From Thozetella sp. PMI_491 (taxonomy: Eukaryota > Ascomycota > Sordariomycetes > Chaetosphaeriales > Chaetosphaeriaceae), in the NCBI GenBank assembly GCA_021432635.1, contig MU270116.1, forward strand, positions 1-64,000: 64,000 nt of DNA, given 5' to 3'. The first letter of the stretch is position 1. Each line of letters opens with the position of its first letter. Shown here piece after piece: positions 23,945 through 36,014 of this stretch. The translations under genes were made by a program, and so were the position numbers. The notes beneath the pieces were generated by a model. It saw only the letters and a program-made list of their open reading frames with translations. It searched no databases and was not told the DNA's origin.

Positions 23945-24683
23945 TTATGGGCGGGTAATGCGATAGGACTGCTGTCGACGTAGCAATCCTCATGCGTGGG
24001 GGTCGAGCTCGAGGGAGTGGTGGTGCATTTCTAATACGGAGGAAAAATTATTATGATGTCAAGTAACGAGTGATATTCCCCCCCACTTTTCCTACCCCAG
24101 TTCGATTTTCCGGCCCGGGTTATAAGAGCCTACCTACCTGGTATACTCACGCAAACATTGTCGTGCGGTTACTTTCAATAGCTAGCATTTCATCATATGC
24201 CTCCCCTGATCTGCTATATATAGTCTTCCCTTAATCCAGAACGTGAATTTCCTCGTGTTCAGGAAATCGAGACTGTCGAGGAGGTGGCCTTGCAAAGTAC
24301 ATATCTTACCAGCATAGCCCAGCTTTGGATGCAAGAGCAGCCCTGGTAGACGTTTCCTCAAACATGAAAGGCGCTCGAGACATGTATCTATTTCCCACAC
24401 GAATCCGCGGCAACTGATAGCTTTGCCCCATCACGGGCGTTCCGTAGCGGCCATGCTAAGGGGATCTGGTTCTTCGCAGGACCAGGTGCCCTTCTATTAT
24501 TTAGACTAATTTCTCACAGCGGGAAACATCTTCCTCTTTTCTGGCCCTCTATGCCTGGTATAATTGCCCCCTTCTTTTGTTCCCCGACCGCCGCAGTTTC
24601 CGTGGATCATTACTCCAAACACAGACGTTAAAAGGAAGAAAAGAGCGACAGGGCTCGCAGCCGAACAATAATCCCAGGGTTCT
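23945..24683. other. Intergenic, isa2 promoter side
   Basis: 739 bp between the 5' end of isa2 and the 3' end of the Smr gene, both on the minus strand. A TATAAGAG sequence occurs near 24121. No gene recognised. Confidence 0.5.
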
Positions 24684-25605
24684 TTACATGACAGTACAGC
24701 AGCCCTCGAGCTTCTTGAACAGCCTCGGGAGGAGCTTTTCGACCAGCTGCTCGATCTCGTCACCCTGCTGCTGTTGCTGCTGCTGCCCATGATGCGGCTG
24801 CGGCTGTTGCTGGTAAGGCTGGCCGCCGTGCTGCTGACCACCGTGGTAACCCCCGCCGCTCTGGTATCCGCCCTGGTACCCGCCAGGCTGGGCGGGAAGC
24901 GGCGGCGGCGAGCTGACCTTGCCACCACTCAGGTCGACATATATTCTACCCTCGTTCTCCTCGGTAGCGTAGTCGAGGCCCATCTCCCGGCACACCTGTT
25001 CGACGCGTGGCTTGATCTTCTGGACGTGACCGACGCTGTGGTTACCCTTGCCGACGATGACGTGCAGGTGCGTCTGGCCGCGGGCCTGGGCGTCTCGGAT
25101 GCGCGCCTCCAGCATGTCCTCGGCTTCTTCGACGAATTGGCCATGCAGGTCGATCGTGTCGTCTGCAATGCGACCGACGGCGTTGTTCTCCCGGAAGATG
25201 TACTCGGACGCCTGCTTGTTGTATTCGTTCTGCTTCGCCTGGTGCTTCTTGCCCTCGTCAGAGAGGGTCTTGGCCTCGGCCTTATCGCCGCGCTCATACG
25301 CTTGGTGGGCCTGGAGGAAGCTTGCTGTCAGTCTGCGGTGCCTTGCCGAAGGGGTTTGGGGGATTGGACGCTCGGGGGCAGGCCGCACCCGGTCAAAGCA
25401 GGAGCTCTTCTTGACGGCTTCCTGGCGCGCGAGATCGCGCAGGCGGTCATATTCAGCCTCTGAGTCATTGCTAGCGCTGTGGTTGAAGGCTGAAGATCTG
25501 TCAATGGGTCTGCTCTTAGGCGGGTGGCATTATTGCGCATGAGAACAGGGAACCGGGCATACCGCGTCCGCCCAGACGCGTCATGGGAATTGCGCTTGAC
25601 GCCAT
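24684..25605 (-). CDS. DUF1771 + Smr-domain protein with C-terminal CaaX box
   Basis: Three exons: 25563-25605, 25389-25489, 24684-25310. The introns are 73 and 78 nt, and the product is 256 aa. The first two introns were placed by frame and by restoring FDR-AHQAYERGDK. The N-terminus is MASSAIPMTRLGG. DUF1771 spans about 30-95 (YDRLRDLARQEA, HQAYERGDKAEAK, SEYIFRENN). The Smr domain spans about 100-180 and has the IDLHGQ and VIVGKGNHS signatures typical of a small nuclease or nucleic-acid-binding fold. A Gly/Gln/His-rich low-complexity linker leads to a conserved-looking C-terminal helix and the end GCCTVM. CTVM fits a farnesylation CaaX box, and the preceding Cys could be palmitoylated, so membrane anchoring is inferred. 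Substrate unknown. Confidence 0.88.
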
Positions 25606-26716
25606 TTTGTCCAGAGAACGGAGAATTAATCAGGCAAGGTCCAAGGCGAAGTTCGGGCTGTGTTCCTGGATAGAGCCAGGATAGAATACGTGTATTCCTG
25701 AACGGGACGAGGTCAAGATATGTATATTCCTCAACAGGCCTCCAACCGAGATGGTAGATGGTGGAGGGGGAGGTGTGGCCCTTTTTGGGCCATTTCAAGA
25801 TTGGCGTTGCGCCAAGCTTGCTATTGGCCTGCAAAGCAGATCAGGGGGGGAGACGGCACGGGGGTCTGGACCCCTGTCCAGCTGGATCAGCCACCTAAGG
25901 TACACCTACAGGTCTGCCGTGCTGCCTCGCCGAGCCTAGCTTTCAGCAGTCTTTTCCGCGCCATCCAAACACTATCCCAACTGGATAGCGGTCCAGGGCT
26001 CGCCCCGAGAGCCTTTTGGTCTAATTAAGCTTTCATTCTTAGCATGCACGGAGCTCGGTAGTGGGTGGCCCTTCTTCCGTGCGAAGTCATCATCTCATCC
26101 ATCCGAAACGGACCTATCGGGCAATTTCTCTTTGGCTGTGCTGTTGTAAAGCATATTCGTCTCATCGTGCTCCATCTCAATGGCACCCACCTACGTCTAT
26201 CTCTGTGAGGTAATGCCGTCGGTGAGGTCGGCTTCGTATGCATATGGAGAGAGCCGGGCCTGGACACATACACGTGCAGCATTTCGTACAGAAATATACA
26301 GAGTCGCTGGCCGCAGAAGTCCATTTGGTTAGGTTCAGAGAACGAGCTGCTACCGCGCCTAACATCCACAATCATGATTCGACTTATGACTATCCCGCTG
26401 TCGAAGTGCGTTTGTTACTGCTTCAGGTATGGGTGATGGAGATTCTCCAATCGTCTTTCTCTGAGTCGTCCTGAACGGCTGAGGTTGGCGGCAAGTGGGT
26501 GGGCGGCCAGCGCCGCACGGGGGAGGGGCAAAATCGAAAAGAGTCACACAATTTTCACCCCACCTTCGTTTGCCCCTCCAAGCAGTGTGCGCCTAGAAAT
26601 ATTCGTGCCCAGTCATACCCATCTACCACGCAGAGACGGAGAACGAGAGCGTGTTTGACCATTTCTTGGCCTATTTCGACTGTCATCTAGCTATTTCGAA
26701 CTCGAAACGAACACAA
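25606..26716. promoter_or_regulatory. Divergent intergenic region between the Smr gene and gus1
   Basis: 1.1 kb between two genes transcribed away from each other, containing both promoters. No gene or distinct motif recognised. Confidence 0.5.
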
Positions 26717-28693
26717 ATGGCGATCGAAAGCACCCAAATCGACCAGCTGGCCACCAGCTTGGCCTCGACGAACCGCAATGAGCTCGAGAAGCCGCTCTTC
26801 GAGCTCGAAAAACTGCTGACCCTCCGCACCTACCTGAGCGGCTACGACCTTGGCTCGTCCGAGAGGAACCTCTGGATGGTCCTGCGCACGAACAAGGTGG
26901 CGAACGGTCTCGTCCGCCAAGGCGTCTTCACCAATGTCACCCGCTGGTTCCTCTACATTGAGTCGGCCCACCCCGAGATCCAGGAGGAGATCAAGGCGGC
27001 CCAGAACGCCGAGAGGGAGAAGAAGGCCGCCATGAGCAAGGCAGGAGCTAGCTACAATATCGGACTCAAGGACACCGAGAACGGTGTCGTAACGAGATTC
27101 CCCCCCGAGCCCTCGTAAGCGAGCAGAGCGAATCCGCTGCCCTCCCATCCAAGCATGACTGTCTAACCATCGTTCTTCAGTGGATATCTTCACATCGGCC
27201 ACGCCAAGGCTGCCTTCCTCAACGATTACTTCGCCCATGATGCCTTCAAGGGCAAACTCATTGTCCGCTTCGACGATACGAATCCGACCAAGGAAAAGCA
27301 AGAGTTCGAGGACTCGATTATCCAAGACCTAGCCTCCCTCAATATCAAACCAGAGCAAGTCACCTTTACCAGCGACTACTTCCAGCAGCTCTACGACCTC
27401 GCAGTGCAGATGATTAAGGACGGCAAGGCGTATGCGGACGACACCGACCCCGAGGTGCAGAAAGAGGACCGTAAGAACCGGCGACCCAGCCAGCGGCGAG
27501 ACCGGCCGGCCGAGGAGACCGTGGCAATCTTCGAGGAGATGAAGAACGGCACCGAGCTGGGCAGGAAACACTGCATCCGGGCGCGCATCTTCTACGACTC
27601 TCCCAATGGTGCCATGCGCGACCCCGTCATCTACCGCTTCCCCAACTTCAAGGACAAGGAGCCGGCGCCTCACCACCGCACGGGCTGGACCTGGAACATC
27701 TACCCGACCTACGACTTTGCCTGCCCAGCCGTCGACTCGATCGAGGGGGTCACACACGCCCTCCGCACCACCGAGTACGCCGACCGCAACGACCAGTACG
27801 CCTGGTTCCTCGACGCCCTGAAACTCCGCAAGGTTCACCTCTGGGACTTTGCGCGCATCAACTTGATCCGGACCTTCCTGTCGAAGCGTAAGCTCACGAA
27901 GGTCGTTGAGACTGGCAAGGTCAGTGGATGGGACGACCCCCGGATGCCGACGGTCCGCGGCATCCTCCGCCGCGGCCTCACGGTCCCGGCCCTCCGCGAG
28001 TTCATGTTGAAGCAAGGACCGAGCCGCAACGCCGTGACCATGGACTGGTCCATCATCTGGGCGACTAACAAGAAGGCCATCGACCCCGTGTGCCCGCGCC
28101 ACACTGCTATCGAAAAGAAGAATGCCGTCGTGGCGACCATCGCCGGCGCCCCGGATAAGCCGTACTCGGAGGAGAAGCCTAAACACCCCAAGAATCCTGC
28201 TGTGGGCACTAAGCTCGTGACCTACGGTAACAAGCTGCTCATCGACCAAGCCGACCTGGCTTCGTTTGCCGACAACGAGGAAATCACGCTCATGAACTGG
28301 GGCAACGCAATCCTGCGCGAGACTACTAAGTCTGGCGACGTCATTAGCGAGGCCAAGTTCGACCTACATCTCGAGGGCGACTTCCGCAAGACCGAGAAGA
28401 AGATCACCTGGTTGGCGGCCGAAGGCAGTGACCTCGTCGAGGCAGAGCTGTGGGAGTTTGACTACCTGCTCACCAAGGACACACTGGAGAAGGATGACGA
28501 GCTTGACGACTACCTCAACCCCAACACCGCCTTCATGACCGAGGCAATCTGCGACGCCAACCTGGCTTCCCTCAAGGAGAACGACGTCCTGCAGCTGGAG
28601 CGCAAGGGTTACTTCCGCGTGGACAAGGCCGCCGGCAAAGGCCCCGGGGGCAAGGCTGTGCTGTTCAAGATCCCGACTGGTGGAAAGGAATGA
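26717..28693 (+). CDS. gus1: Cytosolic glutamyl-tRNA synthetase
   Basis: Charges cytosolic tRNA-Glu. Class Ib synthetase of the archaeal/eukaryotic GluRS/GlnRS type. Two exons, 26717-27114 and 27181-28693, with a 66-nt intron, give 636 aa. The intron splits the codon of Ser133 immediately before GYLHIGH, so the HIGH motif (about 137-140) lies at the start of exon 2. The KMSKS-equivalent LSKRKL lies near residue 366. Residues 1-130 form a GST-like N-terminal region of the sort that binds Arc1p in yeast. The C-terminal half is the beta-barrel anticodon-binding domain, ending in a basic Gly-rich tail. The eukaryotic rather than mitochondrial form is indicated by the N-terminal extension and by the absence of a presequence. 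Confidence 0.97.
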
Positions 28694-29021
28694 GAGGATG
28701 ATGCTCGTTAGCAGATGCCCGAGAGAGGCGAGGGCAGGCACCCGACTCCGAGAGCTTGTCGGTTGGGCGCGGCGCAAAGTTTGTCCTTCCTCCGAGTGCC
28801 TCCGCATCGCCGAGCTGGGCTGGGTCGGATATCAAAAGCTGGGTTGCCGTCTATTGCTCAGTCAGGACATGTCCCGAGGCGCTTCGCCGTAGGGACAGAC
28901 AAGTGCCGTTCATCTGCGGAGCATACACTGCGGATGCGAACGAAATGGTCATTTGAGGTGGATATAGCAGGCACGCCGATTCCTTGGTGGTCACCGAGAG
29001 CCGTAAATTTGGAGAGATTTT

Positions 29022-29054
29022 AAAAAAAAAAAAGGAAAAAAAAAAAAAAAAAAA
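29022..29054. repeat. A-rich homopolymer (A12-GG-A19)
   Basis: Two A runs of 12 and 19 nt separated by GG, about 330 bp downstream of gus1. Confidence 0.9.
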
Positions 29055-31934
29055 GGAGCATATTCTTGACAAGGTAGCATCGACGTAAGAAGCAATAGGC
29101 GCAGAGCCTGCATTCTCGTCTCGTTCACACGCTCTGTACATTACAGGCGACTATGTGGACTGGACCTCTGGAGATGCTTGCACCTGAATATCAACCAGTT
29201 GGACCCCCCGATCTGCAAGCTTTTGCTGCCGTAGAAGTTACATGCTTCTAGAACACAAGGTCTCGGATACGACTGCAGCACTCCGGCCGGAGGCGGATTG
29301 CCGCACTGATCGTCATCCGTGCTGCCTCCCGTGGATAGGGGACGTGTGGATTGTGCTGGGCGGTCAGACCTTGTGCTCGATCCCCTCTAAGGCACAGAGT
29401 GCGTGGCTTCCCCAACACGCATGCAGGGGGGGATACGATTGGGACCGCAGCACAAATGATGGGATCGGGCGAAGGGCGAAGGGATTCGATATGCGTATCT
29501 CCTTTTCTCTACATACTCTCGGGCCCCAGCACGGGGGTCGTCGTCGTTGACGCGTCCTTGTCTTGCATACGAAGGTACGCACGGAGTGGATATGCCGCCG
29601 TGGCCGCCATGGGACTGCCGGCGTCCGTCCTGCAGAAACGAGGCAACGCTTTGCCCGACAGACTTGCAGCGCCGATAGTGTTAAAATTCCCGGGGGTTCC
29701 AAGCTGCCAGGGTCCAAGGGCGTCCGAACAGCGTCGCATTCACCAGTGGCAAATTCAGATGGTGAAAGACGAGACCCGCCTACATAGGTGCCTCTCACGA
29801 TCGGGAAGCTGGGCTCGGAATGGAGTCGATCTCCTCTTTCTTGCAGCGTTGCAACAGTGGACACAACACGATGCAGTGGCACGCCCACGCTGGCCGGAGC
29901 ACGCCGCGACGGCGGATGGCGAAAATGGACACCTCGGCCTCGGCGGTGGCCAATCTCGCAAGGCCTTCTTCGCGAGACAAGGGGAAATCCCATTCTCGTC
30001 TCGTTCGCGTTCGCGGGACGACCAATGGCTGCGGCGGAGGCGGCGGCGGTGAGAGTATTTCTTTCTAGTGCGTGGAAGCCCTTCTAGAACAAAGGCATCC
30101 GAGCGCCGTGGGCCAGTCAGCATCTTGCTGGGCGGGTAGCCGTAAGGGCCGGACCACCTTGCCTGGGGGGAGCTATTGTCCCATGTGGCAGGCCTGTTTT
30201 TTTGGTGCGGTCAATAGTCTAGGATCTTTGCGACCTCCCCGGCCCCTGGCCCCCTGCTTAGTCTGGCCGGAGGGGCCCCGGCTAGGTGAGTCGAGATTCG
30301 CCGCCGGGGGCTATGGCCTCACATGTTTGAATCGTAAAATTGCGGTCATTAGGGGAGCGAGATTTGCACAATGGAAGGCCCCCTCCCGCCCATGGGACTG
30401 ACGGCCACCTGGGATGAAGGTACGGTGCCAAGGGTCCTATCGAGAGGGAAACCAGGCGTCGGTATCGCTCCCAAGTGGCCGGCATTGGAGCGCCAGGGCT
30501 GATCACTACCTATTGTATCGGGTCACTGCGTGCTATAGCACATCATACAGTACATAGCGGAAGAGGGGTTTCGAGAAAAGCACGAGGGCAAGGGGGGCAA
30601 GGGAAGGTACTGTAGGAGCAGCAGCAAAAAATTGGTTAAGGTTCATGATCCGTGGAAACGGAGACAGGGATCGATGCCGCAAGTTGCAGCTTAGCTGCTG
30701 ATCAAGACTCATGACGTTTGGAACGCCGAGCATTTGGGGATGTGCTCGTAGGCAAGGCTGGTAAAAGACAGATTTGCGGAGAAGGGATCGCCAGATCTAC
30801 TACCGGGCGCCGGCCGGGTCAGGCCACTTGAGGTTGGGCGGCTAGGCGGGTACGCGGCACGCTCTTGAGTGCACATATACATGACGAATAATTATATCTA
30901 TGTTGTTGCAAGAGGCGGGGCCGGTCTCGTGGGCAGAGGCAGGGAGGGGCAGAGAGAGCGAGAGGGAGATGGAACGAAGAGTCTTGCATGCCTCTGTCTG
31001 TCTTCTTCTCCCGATGGCAGTGAACCCCCGCGCCGTCCGACGAGGAGGACTACGGTGCGGCAGCAGTCAACCGCATCCCTCGTCTAACCGTTGGAGAGAC
31101 CTTGGCCAAAGTGGGCGCCAGCCAGGCTGGGGAGACGGCTACCGCCGCATGGTTAACAAATCCCGGCTAATTCTAGAAGCGTTTCATGAGATATCGACCG
31201 TCTGCAGCTTACGGGTAATTCGTCCTGGGGTTGGGGGGGGGGGGGCGCAGGCCGGGCACGCTGGACTTGGGAGGGCTAAATTGGCCGTCCTCGACACGTC
31301 GCCGCGACCATAGAGCGGACGGCTACGGTTCGCATCGCTCGGGGCGATCATAAGGCTATGCCGAGGGTTGGACGAAAATCCAGGGGTATGGAGGGTGGCA
31401 CTGACAAAAGGTTGGCCAATCCCCCGTCCCAGGCTGAGACAGTGTAACTCTCTGACCGTCCCTCCCTCACCTGAAGATCTCTCCACGGTGTGAGGCTCGA
31501 ACGGCACAGAAGGCGGACGCGGAGGCGGCGGCGACAAGGCGGCGACACACGACTCAGCGCTACTCAGGCATTCTGATGGCGTCGAGACGGCGCAGAGCCA
31601 CGGACCGTCAGTGGTGGATCAAGCGGTCGCGCCGGCGCCCAGAGAGATGGGTCTCGGGGATGTCCGCGGGAAGAGGCCCTTGGCGAACCTGTCAGTCTTG
31701 ACAGCGCTGCCCGCCGCCGTGCTGTCGTGAAGGTAGAGGAGGAGCTAGCGGTGAGAGGATTGATTGGACAGCGTGACGCAGAAAATAGCGGGGAGGGACG
31801 AGCGACCGACTAGGGCCAAAGCCAAAATAAAATAAAAAATTACATGCTGTGTGGTAGTAAGCGTGCTCGGGGAAGCTTGGGATAGCTTGGAGCTACCAAG
31901 GTACGGAGGTACTCTTAGCTATTAGGTGCTCCTT

Positions 31935-31953
31935 ACAGTACCTTAGGTACTGT
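31935..31953. repeat. 19-bp near-perfect palindrome
   Basis: ACAGTACCT-T-AGGTACTGT: two 9-bp arms that are exact reverse complements around one central base. It contains the GTACTGT motif seen repeatedly in this window's intergenic DNA. Confidence 0.85.
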
Positions 31954-32614
31954 AGGCCATCTCCAGGTAATATTATCGAGCAACAAAATCCGGCGCGGTT
32001 TGGCCTGAAACAGATTGGGCACTACCGTGCCTTCAATCCCTTGGCCCCCGCCGCACCTGGGTCGCCTGGTCGCCTGGTCTACACCTTCTGCGCATTGTTG
32101 ACGATTTGCCTGTTCGTCCGATGCCGACCGCGCGAGCCCCGGGCTGGAAGTCGCGGTTGGTACGCGGCCCAAAACGGCAACCCAGCCGTTAGTATGTACC
32201 AGGGCACCAGAAACGAGATCTCCTCGAGCCTACGAAAAAAGTGGGGGATGCTCTGCCAGGCGGACATTGGCAATTGGTTATTACGGCGACCATGACCAGG
32301 ACCTCCCCTTGCTCTGACAACTGGAATTTCTTCAATCCAGCTGTGTGGATTCGGGGGGCGGTCGTACCCGGCGGAGCCTTTTGGCGTCACGCCCATCGCA
32401 ATGCTGGCGATCCGCCCCGTCCGAAAGGCCCTAGAGGAGAAGTTTATATCGATCGCTGGCGGGCGTTCTTGCATCGATGGGAGGGGTGCGGGCTTTCTTC
32501 CGGTAGCCGGGAAGAGGATCAAATGTTCCGATGCAAGCTGCTTGTCGATCGCCTCCACTTGGATATGGGCAGGACTCGTTGCTCTGCGGCAGCGAAAGGT
32601 GCGCTCCAGGGGTC

Positions 32615-32642
32615 CGAGCCAGTGGATGCGAGCCAGTGGATG
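32615..32642. repeat. 14-bp perfect tandem duplication
   Basis: CGAGCCAGTGGATG occurs twice head to tail in non-coding sequence. Confidence 0.9.
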
Positions 32643-33289
32643 TTGGAAGCGGATGTGGGGGGTACAGTACATGCACTTTGTAGGCGAACACAGGTCCGTC
32701 CGCCCACCCCCCTTTTTTGGGTTCCCCTTGGTTCCCTTGGGTCGTTCGCATGCCAAGACCCACCCATCGCGATCGATGCTGACGGAGTCCTGCAATGAAC
32801 AAAGAAGATGCTGAAACATGACATGACGGCGAACTCAGCGGGATGACGAGGCGTCCAAGAGGACCCGTTCTCCACGAACGTATGGCACAGCTGCATGTGC
32901 CGTGAGAGGACGCCATGGGAGAAGGTGAGAGGCAAAACGTCGAGCTCTAGTGCAGGACAAGATGCGAAGTACGAAATGCGCGAGACCCGCAGGCTGGTCC
33001 AGCAGGTAGGCAGGTACTCCATAGGGAGGGAGGCCGGGGGTGCAGAGGCCAGCGAGGCGTTTCATTGATATTGCTTTTCGGGCAAACTGGGCATCGCAAA
33101 CAGCCGTTTGGCGGTTAGTTCTGAGGCGAGCAGGTGGCGAGGCCATCCGATAGTGAGCATATTTTGGGCCTGGTGCCCTATTTAGCACTTGCATCTCCCG
33201 GGGGGAGGCGGCTCTACGGAGTAAAGGCAACGCGCGCGATCTCCGTTCATACACACACAGACGCTGCGGCAAGGCCTTCGGTTTGTCTT

Positions 33290-33305
33290 GGGGGGGGGGG
33301 GGGGG
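33290..33305. repeat. Poly-G homopolymer, 16 nt
   Basis: Sixteen consecutive G on the plus strand. Confidence 0.9.
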
Positions 33306-34272
33306 CTTGGGCGGTGAGGGTCGGCCGGGTCTGGTCCTAATGAGGAGGATAATTGACCAGTTCGCAGAAGGCTGGGGAATATCGTTCAAGGGGTCACACA
33401 CGCCTTTCGGCTTAGCTCCCGCTGTTGGGCCCCCTGCCCTCGGTTTTTTTTGGTGTCTGCGCCCATCGAAAAAAAGTGCTTTTTCATGGGTACGCGACCG
33501 CCAGCCGTGGGGCCAAATTTGACAGAAAATGGGTGCAAGGTGCGAGATGGAGGTCCCACCCAAAGCGTTCGGGCGGCGATTGGCAATGCAGCGGCATTGA
33601 TATTTTTGAATATCGGGCAGAGGAGGCCGGGTGCAAGAAAGAGGCGTCGTCGGCATCGGGGGTCGGAGGAGGAGGGGGTGGAAGAGGGCAAAAAAGGGAG
33701 ACTGACAGACAGAGAGGGCAGACTGCGACCCTCTGAAACTGGGTAGTATTCTTACTGTCCCAAGGACTGCGGAATCCCCTGCATTAGTTAGCCAGACTGC
33801 ACAGTGGCACTAGTCGGTGGGCGACTTTAATATCAGCAAAGAGTGGCCCGCCCTGGGGGGGAAAAGGAGGAGAGAGGGGGGGGGGTTCCCATGGCCGTGT
33901 GCAGCACACCCCCGTCCCCCGGCTAGGCCATCCACTTTCCAGAAAAAATTGAGTTCCCACTGGCCAGCCGTCCGACCCTGTGAGGCGCCCGGGCCACTCC
34001 AATTCTGAATCCTCGCTGGTCGCTAGCGCCGTCTTTCCTCCTTCCCGCCTTCTCCTCCCCAAGCGTCGGACCTCCCACAAACAACCTTGGAAACCCCCAA
34101 CGCACCCTTCAATCCTTCGCTCTGCGCTATCCCTCCCTTCTCCACCGCTCTGCACCAAAGAGCTACGGGCTGCGATTTACACCGTCCAGAGCCTCTTGTC
34201 TCCTTTTTCTAATCTCTTTCTTCGTCAAAACCCATTGAAGGAGGAGTCAACACGGTAATCTGGGTTCGTCAG

Positions 34273-34604
34273 GTATGTCAATCACGACCGCCGTGCGCGT
34301 CGTTTCGATGCCATCCTCCCCCCCTCAATCCCCCAGTGCCCCCAAACTGTGCCTCCTTCCCCAGAGTGCCACCTCCAGCAGCGCCTCGTCGCAACGGCCG
34401 ACTCCATGCAGCATCAATCACGATCGCCGCCTCGACGGCTGTTCATTGAAGAAGACGTCGCGCCATCGCATTGAGGTTTCCTGCAGCACCAACGCATTCG
34501 AGGGAGGGGGGGAAGCACGGCTCTCCGCTCCTAATTCATTGTTGTCGGCCGCCGTCGAGCGCTCTCGCCACGGTCATTTGCTAACGCGCTATTTCTGCCC
34601 ACAG
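34273..34604 (+). promoter_or_regulatory. Putative intron in the gna-1 5' leader
   Basis: A CAG|GTATGT donor at 34273, a TTTGCTAACG branch point near 34577-34586 and a TCTGCCCACAG acceptor ending at 34604 define a 332-nt intron. Once it is removed, the leader between the acceptor and the gna-1 ATG has no upstream ATG. If it is retained, an ATG at 34275 opens a 154-codon frame that ends at 34739, past the gna-1 start and in another frame. Confidence 0.6.
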
Positions 34605-34680
34605 TCGTTCCCGATATTAATCTATCATCAATTGATCATCAGAGAACCGCGGGGACGTCCGTCGACGACTAGTAGCCAAA

Positions 34681-36014
34681 ATGGGTTGCGGAATGAGCAC
34701 GGAGGAGAAGGAGGGCAAGGCCCGGAACGAGGAGATTGAGAACCAGCTGAAGAGGGATCGCCTGCAACAGCGCAATGAGATCAAGATGCTACTTCTGGGT
34801 ATGTCATAACCGCCCTCCAGCGAGTCTGATCCGGGCCCCCTGCCCATCGAAGCTGCTCCCGACGACGCGCTGGCCCGGGAATTAATCACGACCCCGTTCT
34901 AACACCGAAGTCTAGGTGCTGGTGAATCCGGAAAGTCAACCATTCTCAAGCAGATGAAGCTTATCCACGAGGGAGGATACTCGCGCGACGAGCGGGAATC
35001 ATTCAAGGAGATCATCTTCAGCAACACGGTGCAGTCGATGCGTGTCATCCTCGAGGCCATGGAGTCGCTCGAGCTCCCTCTGGAGGACCAGCGGATGGAG
35101 TACCACGTCCAGACCATCTTCATGCAGCCTGCCCAGATCGAAGGCGACCAGCTCCCCCCCGAGGTCGGCAACGCCATCGAGGCTCTGTGGAAGGATCGCG
35201 GTGTCCAGGAGTGCTTCAAGCGCTCCCGGGAGTACCAGCTCAACGATTCGGCCCGATAGTATGTTGACCCCCTTCTGCTTGTTTGCTGCCTATGCCTTCT
35301 TGAACGCGGTAGCTAACCTCCTGCCCCCCTCCTCTAGCTACTTCGATAACATTGCTCGCATTGCCGGCGCCGATTACATGCCCAACGATCAGGATGTGCT
35401 TAGGTCGCGTGTCAAGACTACCGGTATCACCGAGACGACGTTCATCATCGGCGACCTTACTTATCGCATGTTCGATGTCGGTGGCCAGCGGTCAGAGCGA
35501 AAGAAGTGGATTCACTGCTTCGAGAACGTCACCACCATCCTCTTCCTGGTGGCCATCTCGGAGTACGACCAGCTGCTCTTCGAGGACGAGACCGTCAACC
35601 GTATGCAGGAAGCTCTCACCCTGTTCGACTCGATCTGCAACTCTAGGTGGTTCATCAAGACCTCCATCATCCTCTTCCTCAACAAGATCGATCGCTTCAA
35701 GGAGAAGCTCCCGGTTAGCCCGATGAAGAACTACTTCCCCGATTACGAGGGCGGCGATGACTATGCGGCCGCCTGCGACTACATCCTCAACCGCTTCGTC
35801 AGCTTGAACCAGCACGAGACCAAGCAAATCTACACGCACTTCACCTGCGCTACCGACACGACACAGATCCGATTCGTCATGGCTGCGGTCAACGGTAAGC
35901 TCTCTTTCCCATGGTTTTTTATATATCGCGCTGCCTAGAACAAGCCCGGCTAACCACTTTTTTTTTATAGATATCATCATCCAGGAGAACCTCCGTCTCT
36001 GCGGTCTCATCTAA
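34681..36014 (+). CDS. gna-1: Heterotrimeric G-protein alpha subunit, group I (GNA-1)
   Basis: Membrane-associated GTPase coupling seven-helix receptors to cAMP and MAPK signalling. It controls growth, mating and conidiation in related fungi. Four exons: 34681-34798, 34916-35258, 35338-35894, 35971-36014. The introns are 117, 79 and 76 nt, and the product is 353 aa, the expected length. MGCGMS carries the N-myristoylation Gly2 and a palmitoylatable Cys3. The P-loop GAGESGKST is at about 40-48. Switch Arg lies in [10 protein letters not shown]3 in [12 protein letters not shown]4 in NKID and G5 in TCATDT. The C-terminus CGLI keeps the Cys at -4 typical of Gi-type, pertussis-toxin-sensitive subunits. 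The sequence matches my recollection of Neurospora GNA-1 almost throughout. Confidence 0.98.

Larger units (their letters stand above)
28694..34272. other. About 5.6-kb gene-poor region upstream of gna-1
   Basis: No supported gene. Many overlapping short frames occur on both strands and none has a recognisable motif. It contains A-rich and G-rich homopolymers, a 14-bp tandem duplication and a near-perfect 19-bp palindrome (separate entries). The CT-rich part near 33990-34270 looks like the gna-1 core promoter and leader. Confidence 0.4.

Noticed and set aside
27329..28249. 306-codon minus-strand frame
   Set aside because: Antisense shadow of the glutamyl-tRNA synthetase.
34275..34739. 154-codon plus-strand frame as a protein gene
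   Set aside because: Most of it lies in the predicted gna-1 leader intron and it overlaps the gna-1 start out of frame. I treat it as a possible upstream ORF only.
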